From: Kaistella flava (ex Peng et al. 2021)
GTDB taxonomy: Bacteria > Bacteroidota > Bacteroidia > Flavobacteriales > Weeksellaceae
Direction: 5' to 3'
DNA length: 64,000 nucleotides
Assembly (NCBI RefSeq): GCF_015191005.1
Contig: NZ_CP040442.1
Span: 3,410,001 to 3,474,000 of the forward strand
Shown: one piece after another, positions 44,948 through 54,275 of the stretch
Position numbering within the stretch: position 1 is the stretch's first letter
Layout: each line of letters begins with the position of its first letter
Program-made: the position numbers and the translations under genes
The notes under the pieces: generated by a model
Told to the model about the DNA's origin: nothing
The model's input: only the letters and a program-made list of their open reading frames with translations
Database searches by the model: none

Positions 44948-46588
44948 ATGTTGAAAAAGTTAAGTATTGTTCTTTTGGCAGTAATGTGTTTAGGATTCAA
45001 TGCTCAGAAAAGTAAAACCAATCAAGTTGATAGACCAAAGTTGGTGGTTGGATTAGTTGTAGATCAAATGCGTTGGGATTATCTCTATCGTTACTATGAA
45101 AAATATGGAAATGATGGATTCAAAAGGTTGTTGAATCAAGGTTATTCTCTCAATAATGTTCACATTAATTATATCCCAACTTATACTGCAATTGGTCACA
45201 CAACAATTTATACAGGTTCTGTTCCTGCGATTCACGGTATTTCTGGAAATGACTGGTTTGATAAAACGACCGGGCAAAATGTATACTGTACTGGAGATGA
45301 TAGCGTAAAACCAGTGGGGACGACCAGTACGAAAGTGGGGAATCATTCACCGAGAAATTTATGGTCAACAACAATCTCTGACGAACTTTTATTGGCAACT
45401 AATTTTAAGGCAAAAGTAGTCGGAGTTTCTTTGAAAGACCGTGCGTCGATTCTTCCTGCTGGTCATAATCCAACCGGAGCTTATTGGTTTGATGATACTA
45501 CTGGAAATTTTGTAACGAGTTCTTATTATATGAACGAATTACCAAAATGGGTTAATGATTTCAACAAGCAAAAAATGGGTGAGCAGTTGGTGAAAAATGG
45601 CTGGAACACTTTACTTCCGATTGCTGAATATACCGAAAGTTCACCAGACAATTCTCCTTGGGAAGGACTTCAGGGAAATTCAAAAACACCAACTTTTCCT
45701 TATAGTAATTTAGCAGCTGAATATCAGACAAAAAAAGGAGACATTCGATCAACCCCTTTTGGAAATACTTTAACATTGAAAATTGCTGAGGCAGCAATCA
45801 AAGGTGAGCAATTGGGAGCTGATGCTATCACCGATTTCTTAGCTGTTAACTTGGCGTCTACCGATTATGCCGGACATAAATTCGGACCGAATTCAATTGA
45901 AGTTCAGGATGTATACTTAAGATTAGATCGCGACTTGGCAGAGTTTTTCAATTATTTAGATCAAACTGTTGGGAAAGATCAATACACGGTTTTCCTTTCT
46001 GCGGATCACGGTGGTGCGCATGCAAAAGGATTTATGGACGAGCATAAAATGCCTACAGGTTTTTATGGTGAAGACAATAAAGAATTTAACCTAATGTTGA
46101 AAAATCAATTTAAAGTCGATAAATTAATTTCTAAAATAATCAATAATCAGGTGTATTTAGATGACAAATTAATGGCTGATAATAAGTTAGATGCCGAGCA
46201 AGTAAAACAATATTTGATCGATATCTTGAACAAAGATAAATCGGTATTGTTTGCGGTTGATATGAAGAAAGCAGGTTCTGCTTCAATTCCAGAACCGATC
46301 AGAACCCGAATTGTAAACGGATACAACTGGCAGAGAAGTGGTGATATCCAAGTAATCTACCATGATAACTGGTTGCCAACTTATTCTAAACTAGGAACCA
46401 CTCATGGTTCTTGGAATTCCTACGATTCTCATATTCCCTTAATTTTTATGGGTTGGGGAATCAAGCCGGGCGAAAGTAATAAAGATTACAACATGACCGA
46501 CATCGCACCAACAATTTCTGCATTATTGCACATCCAATTTCCAAGTGGAAATATCGGAAATCCGATTACAGAAGTGATTGGAAAATAA
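44948..46588 (+). CDS. PafA-like alkaline phosphatase / phosphodiesterase-pyrophosphatase family
   Basis: The 546-residue protein has a signal peptide (MLKKLSIVLLAVMCLGFNAQ) and belongs to the alkaline phosphatase PafA type known from Elizabethkingia (Chryseobacterium) meningoseptica. The metal ligand and start are VVDQMRWDYL; the nucleophilic Thr lies in YTAIGHTTIYTGSVPAIHG (about 78-96). Further Zn ligands are in STDYAGHKFGP and SADHGGAHAKG, and in TTHGSWNSYDSHIP. The periplasmic enzyme removes phosphate from many monoesters. Regulation by phosphate is not visible in sequence. A terminator follows 34 bp after the stop. Confidence 0.93.
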   Translation: MLKKLSIVLLAVMCLGFNAQKSKTNQVDRPKLVVGLVVDQMRWDYLYRYYEKYGNDGFKRLLNQGYSLNNVHINYIPTYTAIGHTTIYTGSVPAIHGISGNDWFDKTTGQNVYCTGDDSVKPVGTTSTKVGNHSPRNLWSTTISDELLLATNFKAKVVGVSLKDRASILPAGHNPTGAYWFDDTTGNFVTSSYYMNELPKWVNDFNKQKMGEQLVKNGWNTLLPIAEYTESSPDNSPWEGLQGNSKTPTFPYSNLAAEYQTKKGDIRSTPFGNTLTLKIAEAAIKGEQLGADAITDFLAVNLASTDYAGHKFGPNSIEVQDVYLRLDRDLAEFFNYLDQTVGKDQYTVFLSADHGGAHAKGFMDEHKMPTGFYGEDNKEFNLMLKNQFKVDKLISKIINNQVYLDDKLMADNKLDAEQVKQYLIDILNKDKSVLFAVDMKKAGSASIPEPIRTRIVNGYNWQRSGDIQVIYHDNWLPTYSKLGTTHGSWNSYDSHIPLIFMGWGIKPGESNKDYNMTDIAPTISALLHIQFPSGNIGNPITEVIGK

Positions 46589-46621
46589 GGTTTAAGTATA
46601 TACTTAGAAATTCTGAATAAT

Positions 46622-46648
46622 TAAAAACCGCTTTCGAGCGGTTTTTTG
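46622..46648 (+). terminator. Terminator of the pafA-like gene
   Basis: AAAACCGC / GCGGTTTT with a TTTCGA loop, followed by a T-run. Confidence 0.85.
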
Positions 46649-47306
46649 TTTTAACACTACTGTTACAAATGGTTTTACAAATTTCATAAATTAAATATCA
46701 CCATGAATTTTCACCATTAAGAATTGAATTAAGAACTTAAGAAAATTAAAATTTCCGCCGGAAATTATAGGACTCCAAACTAATGTAATCTTGCATTTCC
46801 TTAAAAACTCATGTGGCTCATGTGTTAAAAAAGCATTACAAAAATTTTTTGTTACTTAATGGTGAAAAACTTTGTTAATTTTTTACCATTAAGAAATTAA
46901 GATTTTATTTGTCTTTATTTTCATTAAGAAAAATCAGTAGATTTTTTTCATTAAGAAAATTAAGATTCTCTCCGCAAATTACAGCATGCACAATTTATGT
47001 GATCTTGCATTTTTCTAAAATACTTATGTGACTCATGTGTTAAAAAAGAGAAAACTTTTTATGTTTTTCAATCATTCCAATATCCCTTTTATACTTTGTT
47101 TGTTACATTGAGCACCGATTGCACTGATTCATAAATCTGCTGCATCTGGGAAATCTGCGGGATAATCCTTTTGTGCTCTTTCTCATTCCACTAAAAAACT
47201 CATGAGTCAAAAAGACAATGCAAGAAACCTTTGTGACTTTGGGGTTAAAACTTAAAACAAAAAAAGACCGATTTCTCAATCAGTCTTTTCAATATCTTAA
47301 AGAAAA
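46649..47306. repeat. Intergenic region with two copies of a ~100-bp imperfect repeat
   Basis: Copy 1 (about 46726-46832) and copy 2 (about 46949-47048) share AAGAAAATTAA, CCGCnnAAATTA, GTnATCTTGCATTT and the end CTCATGTGTTAAAAAAG. An inverted relative is at 60901-61033. No gene is seen. A terminator for the next minus-strand gene is at 47259-47292. Confidence 0.7.
47259..47292 (-). terminator. Terminator of the DUF4136 lipoprotein gene
   Basis: On the minus strand GAAAAGACTGATT / AATCGGTCTTTT folds with one G-T pair and ends in T residues, about 15 bases after the stop. Confidence 0.75.
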
Positions 47307-47840
47307 TTATTTATTTCTATTTGGCGGATAATTCGCCATAATCTCACTCACTATTTCCGGAATCTGTTTCTGTTTCGACTTCGGAGAATCTACAGAAATT
47401 CCACTGCCGACACCTTGCCACACCAACTTCTGCGTTCTCGCATCAATCATATCTACGATCAGCGCTCCTTGAGTGTAATTCTGAGTCCAGGTTCTGTTCA
47501 TTCCAAACCCATAACCAAAAGGACCACCCCAACCGTACATTCCATAAGGTCGTGAAGACTGAATATCCTGAATTTGTTTATGATTCGCTTTCACGTTCAC
47601 AATCAAATCTGGATTGTCAGAAACGCTCATGCCTTTCATTTGCAATTGTTTAGAGACTTCGTTCAGCACGCGGTCTTTATCAATATCATTCAATTTCAAA
47701 TCGTCAATACGCAATTTATACGTTTTGTACATATTGAAATTCGCGGTATCTGCATAATCAGATTTCACCTGAAAAGGGCTACAGGAAGTCAAGCCCAACG
47801 TAGCAGAAGCCAATAAAAGTAAGAAATATTTTTTGCTCAT
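47307..47840 (-). CDS. DUF4136 lipoprotein
   Basis: The 177-residue protein begins with a lipoprotein signal peptide; the lipobox is LTSC (MSKKYFLLLLASATLGLTSC, Cys20). The rest fits DUF4136: SDYADTANFNMYKTYKL, a central LQMKGMSVSDNPDLIVNVKA and the end QGALIVDMIDARTQKLVWQG. A Gly/Tyr-rich stretch (PYGMYGWGGPFGYGFG) sits in the middle. It is expected in the outer membrane or periplasm; the function of the family is not known. A lone gene with its own terminator. Confidence 0.9.
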   Translation of the reverse strand: MSKKYFLLLLASATLGLTSCSPFQVKSDYADTANFNMYKTYKLRIDDLKLNDIDKDRVLNEVSKQLQMKGMSVSDNPDLIVNVKANHKQIQDIQSSRPYGMYGWGGPFGYGFGMNRTWTQNYTQGALIVDMIDARTQKLVWQGVGSGISVDSPKSKQKQIPEIVSEIMANYPPNRNK

Positions 47841-47951
47841 GACCTTTATGTTTTTTTATTTTATTTAAAAAATTTTGAATTGGAAAGTGTTCATTACCAA
47901 TTACTTATTGCTCATTAATAATCAGTCTCTCATCTATCCGTCTATTATCTT

Positions 47952-48146
<195 letters not shown>

Positions 48147-48170
48147 TTAAATCAGATTTCCTGAAATTAA

Positions 48171-48178
48171 TATCTTTG
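48171..48178 (+). promoter_or_regulatory. -7 element just before the 48183 gene
   Basis: TATCTTTG fits the consensus. Only four bases separate it from the ATG at 48183, so the transcript would be leaderless or nearly so. No clear -33 element is visible. Confidence 0.45.
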
Positions 48179-48182
48179 TTTC

Positions 48183-48515
48183 ATGATACTGGTTTGCCAA
48201 AGACTTCTCAAAAATACAAAAATTTCAGGGATTACCCTTTTCCCTTTCATTCTTTTGAAAAGGCCGGAAGACTTGCATAATGAAACCCTGATCAATCACG
48301 AGAAAATCCACCTACGACAGCAAGTAGAACTGTTGTTGATTTTCTTTTATCTCTGGTATGTGATCGAATATTATTATTGGTACTTCAAATTAAAAGACCC
48401 TTTTCTCGCCTACAAATCCATCTCTTTCGAGCGGGAAGCCTACGCCATGGAAAATGATTTAAACTACCCCGACTCCCGAAAATTTTGGAGTTTCTGGAAA
48501 TATATTTTGGATTAA
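48183..48515 (+). CDS. Small membrane-associated protein with HExxH-like motif
   Basis: The 110-residue protein contains NHEKIHLRQQVELLLIFFYL, in which HEKIH fits the zinc-peptidase HExxH pattern, followed by one hydrophobic helix (LLLIFFYLWYVIEYYYW) and ISFEREAYAMEND, whose Glu could be a third ligand. Small proteins of this form are common in Flavobacteriia as unnamed genes. The size is very small for a peptidase, so it could be a minimal M48/M56-like relative or a non-enzymatic remnant family. The frame, motif and conserved form support a real gene; the function is unknown. Confidence 0.75.
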   Translation: MILVCQRLLKNTKISGITLFPFILLKRPEDLHNETLINHEKIHLRQQVELLLIFFYLWYVIEYYYWYFKLKDPFLAYKSISFEREAYAMENDLNYPDSRKFWSFWKYILD

Positions 48516-48751
48516 TTTTTATTTGGGCGCACATTTGACTGCGTCGAATAGGTGTTTATTATTTTCTGGGGCGCCTATTTCCGCCCTCCGTTCCCGCTTT
48601 TTTGTTCCGCTTCGCTGCACAAAAAGAGCTCCACTCAGGTCGGGGCGCAGATTTGGCAAGAACGAAAATTGTTTTTTAAAATAGAGTATTTTTCAAAATT
48701 GTATAATATTAATTACCTCAAAGTCTGGAAACTTTATGGAACGGATTCATT
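48516..48751. repeat. GC-rich folded intergenic element
   Basis: A patch at about 48568-48648 begins and ends with GGGGCGC and holds CCGCTTCGCTGCACAAAAAG and a run of T, giving a foldable GC-rich island in AT-rich flanks. From memory, elements of this wording recur between genes in Chryseobacterium-like genomes. An open frame through it (48552-48779) is not a credible gene. Confidence 0.5.
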
Positions 48752-48990
48752 TTATAGTTTCTTCAGCGTCTGCAAATAACTTTCCCCATTCATCACAGGA
48801 ATCATCGCGTTTTTAAAATCTTTTTCATTTCTCGTAACAATCAAATCACAATGTGAAGCAAGGGCACTGAAATATTGCATCGCATCAAATCAGAATGAAG
48901 CGCTTTTTCAACGACTGCATCATCCATAATAGAAATAGAGCAGAGCAACTTAAATTTTCTAATTTTCTCCAATGCTTTTTTAGTGTTTTC
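48752..48990 (-). pseudogene. PIN-domain toxin relic
   Basis: On the minus strand, frames give KIRKFKLLCSISIMDDAVVE, then after a frameshift FDAMQYFSALASHCDLIVTR and NEKDFKNAMIPVMNGESYLQ, ending at a stop (48752-48754). This is the C-terminal part of a PIN ribonuclease (the D...LIVTRNEKDF block). The N-terminal Asp and the partner antitoxin are missing. It is a decayed VapC-like gene. Confidence 0.7.
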
Positions 48991-49122
48991 TTACTTTGCT
49001 AAGTTAAATCAAAGATTCGACGAAGTCAAAAGCCTTTGCGAACTTAAAAACGTGCGCAAAACATCATATTTATAAAGAAAAACTTTGCGAACTTTGCGTG
49101 AAAATTATGCAACTTTGTTTCA

Positions 49123-50028
49123 ATGAAAACCCCCACCATTCCAATTCCCATCACCCAAATCCCTCTTCAGAAAAACATACAACTTTTTCTGAAAAGAGAA
49201 GATCTCATTCATGCTCAAATTTCAGGGAACAAATACTGGAAACTCTTTTATAATATCAATTCCTATTTAGATCAAAATTCCCAAAACCCTTTCATCATTA
49301 CTTTCGGTGGAGCCTTCTCTAATCATATTGCCGCCGTGGCTGCTTTGGGAAAAGAATATCAATTGAAAACTTTAGGAATTATTCGTGGTGAGGAACTTCA
49401 AGATAAATGGCAGGAAAATCCAACCTTAAAGCTCGCGTACCAAAACGGAATGGACTTTCTATTTGTGACACGGGAAGAGTACAGAGACAAAGATGCTATA
49501 ACCCAAATCCTACAAAAAGAAGTTCCCGATGCTCTATTCATTCCAGAAGGCGGAACCAACGAACACGCCGTGGAAGGGATTCAGTTTATGCTCAATTCTG
49601 AAACAAAAAGATTTGATTATCTTTGCACCGCAGTTGGAACAGGCGGCACAATCGCTGGGATTTCCAAGTTTGCAGAGGAGAATCAAAAGGTTTTAGGTTT
49701 TAAGGTGGTTGATGATCACTCCTTATATAATAAGGTGTTTGAACTTTCAACCAAAAACAACTTTGAACTAATCGAAGCACACGATGGAAAGTACGGTAAA
49801 ATAACCGATGAAAATATTCGTTTTATCAATGACTTTAAGAAAAACTTCGGAATTCAACTCGACCCGATTTATACCGGAAAGATGATGAAGAAGATATTCG
49901 AAATGATTGAAGAAGATTATTTTCCGAAAGGAAGTAAAATTCTGGCTTTTCATACGGGTGGATTGCAGGGAATATTCGGAGCTAACGAACTATTGAAAAA
50001 ACAGAATAGAGAATTGATAAGGTTTTAA
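49123..50028 (+). CDS. PLP-dependent D-cysteine desulfhydrase / ACC deaminase family protein
   Basis: The 301-residue protein is a fold-type II PLP enzyme: LFLKREDLIHAQISGNKYWK holds the PLP-binding Lys (about 38), followed by FGGAFSNHIAAVAALG and GTGGTIAG. These match the 1-aminocyclopropane-1-carboxylate deaminase/D-cysteine desulfhydrase group. In bacteria without ACC context the desulfhydrase role is more usual, giving pyruvate, ammonia and sulfide from D-cysteine. Substrate choice cannot be decided from sequence. A possible promoter (TTTG 49083-49086, CAACTTTG 49110-49117) lies close upstream in a region of CTTTGCG words. Confidence 0.88.
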   Translation: MKTPTIPIPITQIPLQKNIQLFLKREDLIHAQISGNKYWKLFYNINSYLDQNSQNPFIITFGGAFSNHIAAVAALGKEYQLKTLGIIRGEELQDKWQENPTLKLAYQNGMDFLFVTREEYRDKDAITQILQKEVPDALFIPEGGTNEHAVEGIQFMLNSETKRFDYLCTAVGTGGTIAGISKFAEENQKVLGFKVVDDHSLYNKVFELSTKNNFELIEAHDGKYGKITDENIRFINDFKKNFGIQLDPIYTGKMMKKIFEMIEEDYFPKGSKILAFHTGGLQGIFGANELLKKQNRELIRF

Positions 50029-50478
50029 ACCACAAAGTCACAAAGCTTAAGTTGACAAATGTGGAAGCTTAAAGATCATCAAGAAATTCTTTTGTGGATT
50101 GGCAAGATGTTGCAGGTTGATGAATCTATGGAATCATTGCTAGACAAAATTAGTTATAAACCACAAATCGAAGATTCACGGATTCCTTAAAAAAGAATAA
50201 ATGAAGTAAAGTCACAAAGTATAAAGGTGATGATTGTGGAAATTGAAAGATTATTCTCTCGCAGATTTTACAGATTAAGCAGATCAATAAATGCATTAAA
50301 TCTGCGAGAGACAGAAGAATTTTATCTTAAGATAAAATCCTCTGTGCCTTAAAAAAGCAGTATGTTGGAATATTTTTGTTTCGTCCGTTAGATGAGATTA
50401 AAAAATAAAATATCACTGTTTATCAAAAAAAATATGATCGAAAAAACTACTGGTTTTAAAAGTCATTAAATATAATAT
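50029..50478. repeat. Intergenic region with a long-arm imperfect hairpin
   Basis: An inverted repeat with 14-base arms TCTCTCGCAGATTT (50255-50268) and AAATCTGCGAGAGA (50298-50311) encloses CAGATTAAGCAGATC. A relative is at 61069-61150. Other text (CACAAAGTCACAAAG) resembles the CTTTGCG-type words. No gene is seen. Confidence 0.7.
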
Positions 50479-51528
50479 ATGAAGAAAGTATTTTTTGCTC
50501 TTGCATTAATATTATTTGCAAAATTCAACGCCCAAGGTTGGAAAACAGACGAGCAATACATTCAGAAGTTTGCAATGTACGCCGTCGAAGAAATGGAGAA
50601 ATATAAAATTCCAGCTTCAATTACCTTAGCACAGGGACTTCTGGAAACCGGTGGCGGACAAAGTCGCTTGGCTCAACAGGGAAATAATCATTTCGGAATT
50701 AAATGTAAAGAAGACTGGACTGGTAGAACCATGACGCACACTGATGATGCGCCGAACGAATGTTTCCGGGTTTATGATGATCCGAGAGAATCTTATGAAG
50801 ATCATTCCAAATTCCTGGCTTTTAGAAAATATTACGTGAATCTTTTCAAACTAGATATGACCGATTATAAAGCGTGGGCTCACGGTCTGAAAAAAGCTGG
50901 TTATGCGACTAATCCAAAATACGCTTATATCTTAATAGATAAAATTGAAAAGAATAGACTCTACGAATTCGACAAAACCAATTCTAAAGAAGTGCTTTAT
51001 GCCGTTTTGAAAATGTATCCTGATTTAAAGCACGACCGTATTTTTATGGCGCAGTTAGATCAGAGTCAGTCAAGTTCAAAACCGGTAACAGTGAAAGTTC
51101 CTTACGAACAAAACTCTTATGCAAAACAGCAGAAGAATGTAGAAAAAATTGTTACTAAAGCAGAAACACTGAATTCTATTTTAATTAAAAGCCATCCAAA
51201 TGGGGGTAAGAAATTCGTGATTGTTCCAGACGATGTAGATTTAGCGGCAATTTCTAAGAAATTCCAAATCACAGAAACCACTTTGATGAAATGGAATGAA
51301 CTCGACGGAACTCAGTTAAAAAGAAACGATATTCTTTTCCTGGAAAATAAATCTTCCACCGGAAATGTACCGACTTATAAAACCCAGGTAGGAGAGTCGA
51401 TGCACGATATCGCTCAGAAATTCGGAATCAAACTGAAGAAACTCTATTCTAAAAATAGAATGGATTACGGTCAACAACCAACAACCGGACAATTAATCTA
51501 CCTTCAAAGCAAAAAACCTAAAAAATAA
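50479..51528 (+). CDS. Secreted glucosaminidase with LysM repeats
   Basis: The 349-residue protein has a signal peptide (MKKVFFALALILFAKFNAQ), a mannosyl-glycoprotein endo-beta-N-acetylglucosaminidase domain (about 25-165; KIPASITLAQGLLETGGGQS with catalytic Glu, NNHFGIKCKEDWTG and AGYATNPKYA) and two C-terminal LysM peptidoglycan-binding modules (about 245-290 and 300-347). It is an FlgJ/LytG-type cell-wall hydrolase that cleaves glycan strands during growth. A lone gene 78 bp before hemL on the same strand; co-transcription is possible. Confidence 0.93.
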   Translation: MKKVFFALALILFAKFNAQGWKTDEQYIQKFAMYAVEEMEKYKIPASITLAQGLLETGGGQSRLAQQGNNHFGIKCKEDWTGRTMTHTDDAPNECFRVYDDPRESYEDHSKFLAFRKYYVNLFKLDMTDYKAWAHGLKKAGYATNPKYAYILIDKIEKNRLYEFDKTNSKEVLYAVLKMYPDLKHDRIFMAQLDQSQSSSKPVTVKVPYEQNSYAKQQKNVEKIVTKAETLNSILIKSHPNGGKKFVIVPDDVDLAAISKKFQITETTLMKWNELDGTQLKRNDILFLENKSSTGNVPTYKTQVGESMHDIAQKFGIKLKKLYSKNRMDYGQQPTTGQLIYLQSKKPKK

Positions 51529-51606
51529 TCTGAGATTTTGAACTGATGTTTTGTAGATACTTTTCGACACATCCATCATCCAACATCCATCATCCAACAA
51601 CATATT

Positions 51607-52890
51607 ATGTTATACCAAAGAAGTTCTGCTTTATTCGATGAAGCGTACAAATATATTCCGGGCGGCGTAAATTCTCCCGTTCGTGCCTTTAAATCTGTAG
51701 GCGGCGTTCCTCTATTTATGAAAGCAGCGAAAGGCGCTTACATGACCGATGCCGACGATAATCAATATATCGATTATATTAATTCCTGGGGACCGGCCAT
51801 TCTTGGACATACGCATCCAGAAGTTTTAGAGGCGATTAAAAAACAAGCAGAAAAAGGTTTTTCTTACGGAACTCCCACAGAACTGGAAACTGAAATTGCA
51901 AAATACATTGTAGAAAATGTTCCGAATATTGATCAGATCAGAATGGTTTCTTCAGGTACGGAAGCGTGCATGAGTGCTATTCGTTTGGCGAGAGGTTTTA
52001 CCAACAGAAATAAATTCATCAAGTTCGAAGGTTGTTACCACGGACATTCTGATTCCTTTTTAATTAAAGCAGGAAGCGGAATGGCAACGTTCGGAAATCC
52101 AAGTTCTCCAGGTGTAACTCCCGGAACTGCGCAAGATACTTTGACTGCAAGATATAATAATATTGAACAAGTGGAAGATTTATTTCGTTTGAATCAAGGC
52201 GAAATTGCCGCAATCATCATCGAACCAGTTGCCGGAAATATGGGTTGCGTTTTGCCTGAAAATAATTTCCTGCAAAAACTAAGAACGCTTTGTGACGAAA
52301 ACGGAGCGCTTTTAATTTTTGATGAAGTGATGACCGGATTCCGTTTGGCGTTTGGTGGAGCGCAGGAATTGTATGGAGTGAAAGCAGATTTAGTCACTTT
52401 CGGAAAAGTAATCGGTGGTGGACTTCCGGTTGGTGCTTTTGCCGGACGAAATGAAATCATGGATTGTCTTGCTCCAAAAGGTGCCGTTTATCAAGCCGGA
52501 ACTTTGAGTGGAAATCCTTTGGCGATGAGAGCTGGTTTAACGACTTTACAACTCATTAAAAACGATGAAAACTTTTATCAAAATATTAATAAAACAGCAG
52601 AAACATTAGATTTTGAAATCGGAAAAATATTAAATTCGAAAAGTATCGAACACCGAATCAACCGAAAAGGTTCGATGATGAGCGTCTTTTTCCATGTTAA
52701 TGCAGTTTCTAACTTTGACGAAGCAGCCGATGCAAATCATGCTTTGTTTAATAATTTCTTCCATCAGTTATTGGCGAAAGGAATTTATTTACCACCGAGT
52801 GGTTACGAAACCTGGTTTATTTCTGATGCGATTAAAGAAAAAGAAATCGATAAAACTGTGGAAGTGATTAGAAACTTTGAATATTCTTAG
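51607..52890 (+). CDS. hemL: Glutamate-1-semialdehyde 2,1-aminomutase
   Basis: The 427-residue PLP enzyme makes 5-aminolevulinate from glutamate-1-semialdehyde in the C5 route to haem. The start [20 protein letters not shown] is diagnostic, with [55 protein letters not shown] (PLP-ring Asp) and the PLP-lysine in [17 protein letters not shown]. Its length is that of known HemL. It lies between the glucosaminidase and a convergent old yellow enzyme gene, with a shared terminator at 53009-53046. Confidence 0.97.
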   Translation: MLYQRSSALFDEAYKYIPGGVNSPVRAFKSVGGVPLFMKAAKGAYMTDADDNQYIDYINSWGPAILGHTHPEVLEAIKKQAEKGFSYGTPTELETEIAKYIVENVPNIDQIRMVSSGTEACMSAIRLARGFTNRNKFIKFEGCYHGHSDSFLIKAGSGMATFGNPSSPGVTPGTAQDTLTARYNNIEQVEDLFRLNQGEIAAIIIEPVAGNMGCVLPENNFLQKLRTLCDENGALLIFDEVMTGFRLAFGGAQELYGVKADLVTFGKVIGGGLPVGAFAGRNEIMDCLAPKGAVYQAGTLSGNPLAMRAGLTTLQLIKNDENFYQNINKTAETLDFEIGKILNSKSIEHRINRKGSMMSVFFHVNAVSNFDEAADANHALFNNFFHQLLAKGIYLPPSGYETWFISDAIKEKEIDKTVEVIRNFEYS

Positions 52891-52892
52891 AG

Positions 52893-53072
52893 GTTTCACG
52901 CAAAGGCGCAAAGTAACTCACGCAAAGACGCAAAGAAATTTCACGCAAAGCTCGCAAAGATTTTACTGCTGCTGTTTAGCTAAAGAAATTAGCAGATAAA
53001 TTTAAATAAAAAGACCGCAATGATTAAATATTGCGGTCTTTGCGTTTTTCTTTGCGTCTTTGCGTGAAAAAT
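52893..53072. repeat. CGCAAAG/CTTTGCG inverted repeat around a terminator
   Basis: TCACGCAAAGACGCAAAG at 52918-52935 is perfectly inverted at 53050-53067 (18 bases). Further TCACGCAAAG words lie at about 52896 and 52941. The pair encloses the convergent terminator. Confidence 0.8.
53009..53046. terminator. Bidirectional terminator between hemL and the old yellow enzyme gene
   Basis: AAGACCGCAA / TTGCGGTCTT with a 10-base loop has A residues before and T residues after the stem, so it can serve both convergent genes. Confidence 0.85.
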
Positions 53073-53082
53073 ATTGAGAGAA

Positions 53083-54132
53083 TTAAATTCTCGCTCTATC
53101 ATATTGATGCGGGAAATCACATTCTCCTTTTCCTTCGAAAGAACCTTGGATTGCTAAATAAGGATTTCGCAAAATTTCCCGAGCGACTATAATTAAATCG
53201 GCATCTCCTTTTTCTAAAATTTCTTCGGCTTGTTCTGCAGATTTAATTAATCCAACAGCACCGGTTTTCATTCCCGATTCTTTTTTCACCTGTGCAGCTA
53301 GCGGAACTTGATAACCATCGAACAAAGTTATTGTTGCACCGTGAATATTTCCACCACTTGAAACGTCCATTAAATCTACATTTTTATCTTTCAATATTTT
53401 TGCAAGTTGTACGCTTTCTTCAATACCCCAACCGTCTTCGGTATATTCTGTTCCGGAGATTCTCACAAAAAGCGGGTGATTCTCGTCGAGTAGTTCATTA
53501 ACTCCATCTACAATTTCAATTAAAAACCGAATTCTATTTTCAAAGCTTCCACCATATTCGTCAGTTCTTACATTTGATAAAGGTGACATAAATTGGTTAA
53601 TTAAATATCCATGAGCAGCGTGAATTTCTATCAAATCAAAACCTGCATTAAGTGATCTTTGAGTAGCATCTTTAAAATCTTGCACCAATTTTTTTATTTC
53701 AGGAATCGTTAATTCATGTGGAATTCTTTCGTCTTCATGATAAGGAATCTTTGATGGCGCAACAGTTTCCCAACCTTCTTCCAAAGACAGCTGTTTGCCA
53801 TTCCAGGTCGAAGCTTTTCTTCCGGCGTGACCTAATTGAATTCCAATCTTACTTTCAGAATTTTGGTGAACAAAATCGACGATTCTTTTTAGACTTTGTG
53901 CTTGTTCATCATTCCAAAGTCCCATGCATTTATGGGTAATTCTACCTTCAGGTACAACTCCGGTCGCTTCAACAATGAGTAAACCAGTTCCACCTTGAGC
54001 GCGACTTCCGTAATGAACAAAATGAAAATCTGTAGCAACACCATTTTCACAAGAATACATACACATCGGCGACATCACCCAGCGGTTCTTCAATTCGAGA
54101 TTTCTAAGTTTTAGTGGAGAATATAAAATCAT
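53083..54132 (-). CDS. namA: Old yellow enzyme family NADPH dehydrogenase (YqjM/NamA-like)
   Basis: I start this at ATG 54132 (MILYSPLKLRNLELKNRWVM), giving 349 residues; an in-frame extension of 33 codons upstream has no family match. The TIM barrel binds FMN: RWVMSPMCMYS, the Cys typical of YqjM (PMCMYS), IGIQLGHAGRKAS (active-site His), DLIEIHAAHGYLINQFMSPL, SNVRTDEYGGSFENR and the C-terminal ADLIIVAREILRNPYL. These enzymes reduce activated C=C bonds with NADPH. The gene is convergent with hemL. Confidence 0.92.
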   Translation of the reverse strand: MILYSPLKLRNLELKNRWVMSPMCMYSCENGVATDFHFVHYGSRAQGGTGLLIVEATGVVPEGRITHKCMGLWNDEQAQSLKRIVDFVHQNSESKIGIQLGHAGRKASTWNGKQLSLEEGWETVAPSKIPYHEDERIPHELTIPEIKKLVQDFKDATQRSLNAGFDLIEIHAAHGYLINQFMSPLSNVRTDEYGGSFENRIRFLIEIVDGVNELLDENHPLFVRISGTEYTEDGWGIEESVQLAKILKDKNVDLMDVSSGGNIHGATITLFDGYQVPLAAQVKKESGMKTGAVGLIKSAEQAEEILEKGDADLIIVAREILRNPYLAIQGSFEGKGECDFPHQYDRARI

Positions 54133-54220
54133 AAATATTTTTTTAATTAAGTTTTCAAATTTACGAAAAGAGAAGTTGAGAATTTCGAACGAGTTATTTA
54201 TTCTATCAATAAAAAGAAAT

Positions 54221-54243
54221 GAGATTTTCAAAACGAAAATCTC
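54221..54243 (-). terminator. Terminator after the DUF892 pseudogene
   Basis: GAGATTTTC / GAAAATCTC with a 5-base loop; on the minus strand it is followed by T-rich sequence. Confidence 0.6.
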
Positions 54244-54275
54244 TTTAATAAAGTTTAAATAAAAAAATGAATGAT

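Noticed and set aside
48552..48779. 75-codon frame after the HExxH protein
   Set aside because: It runs through a GC-rich repeat patch and antisense to the PIN relic; the product has no sensible composition.
54133..54231. N-terminal extension of the old yellow enzyme
   Set aside because: The extra 33 codons lack homology, and the family start (ILYSPLKLRNLELKNR) fits the ATG at 54132.
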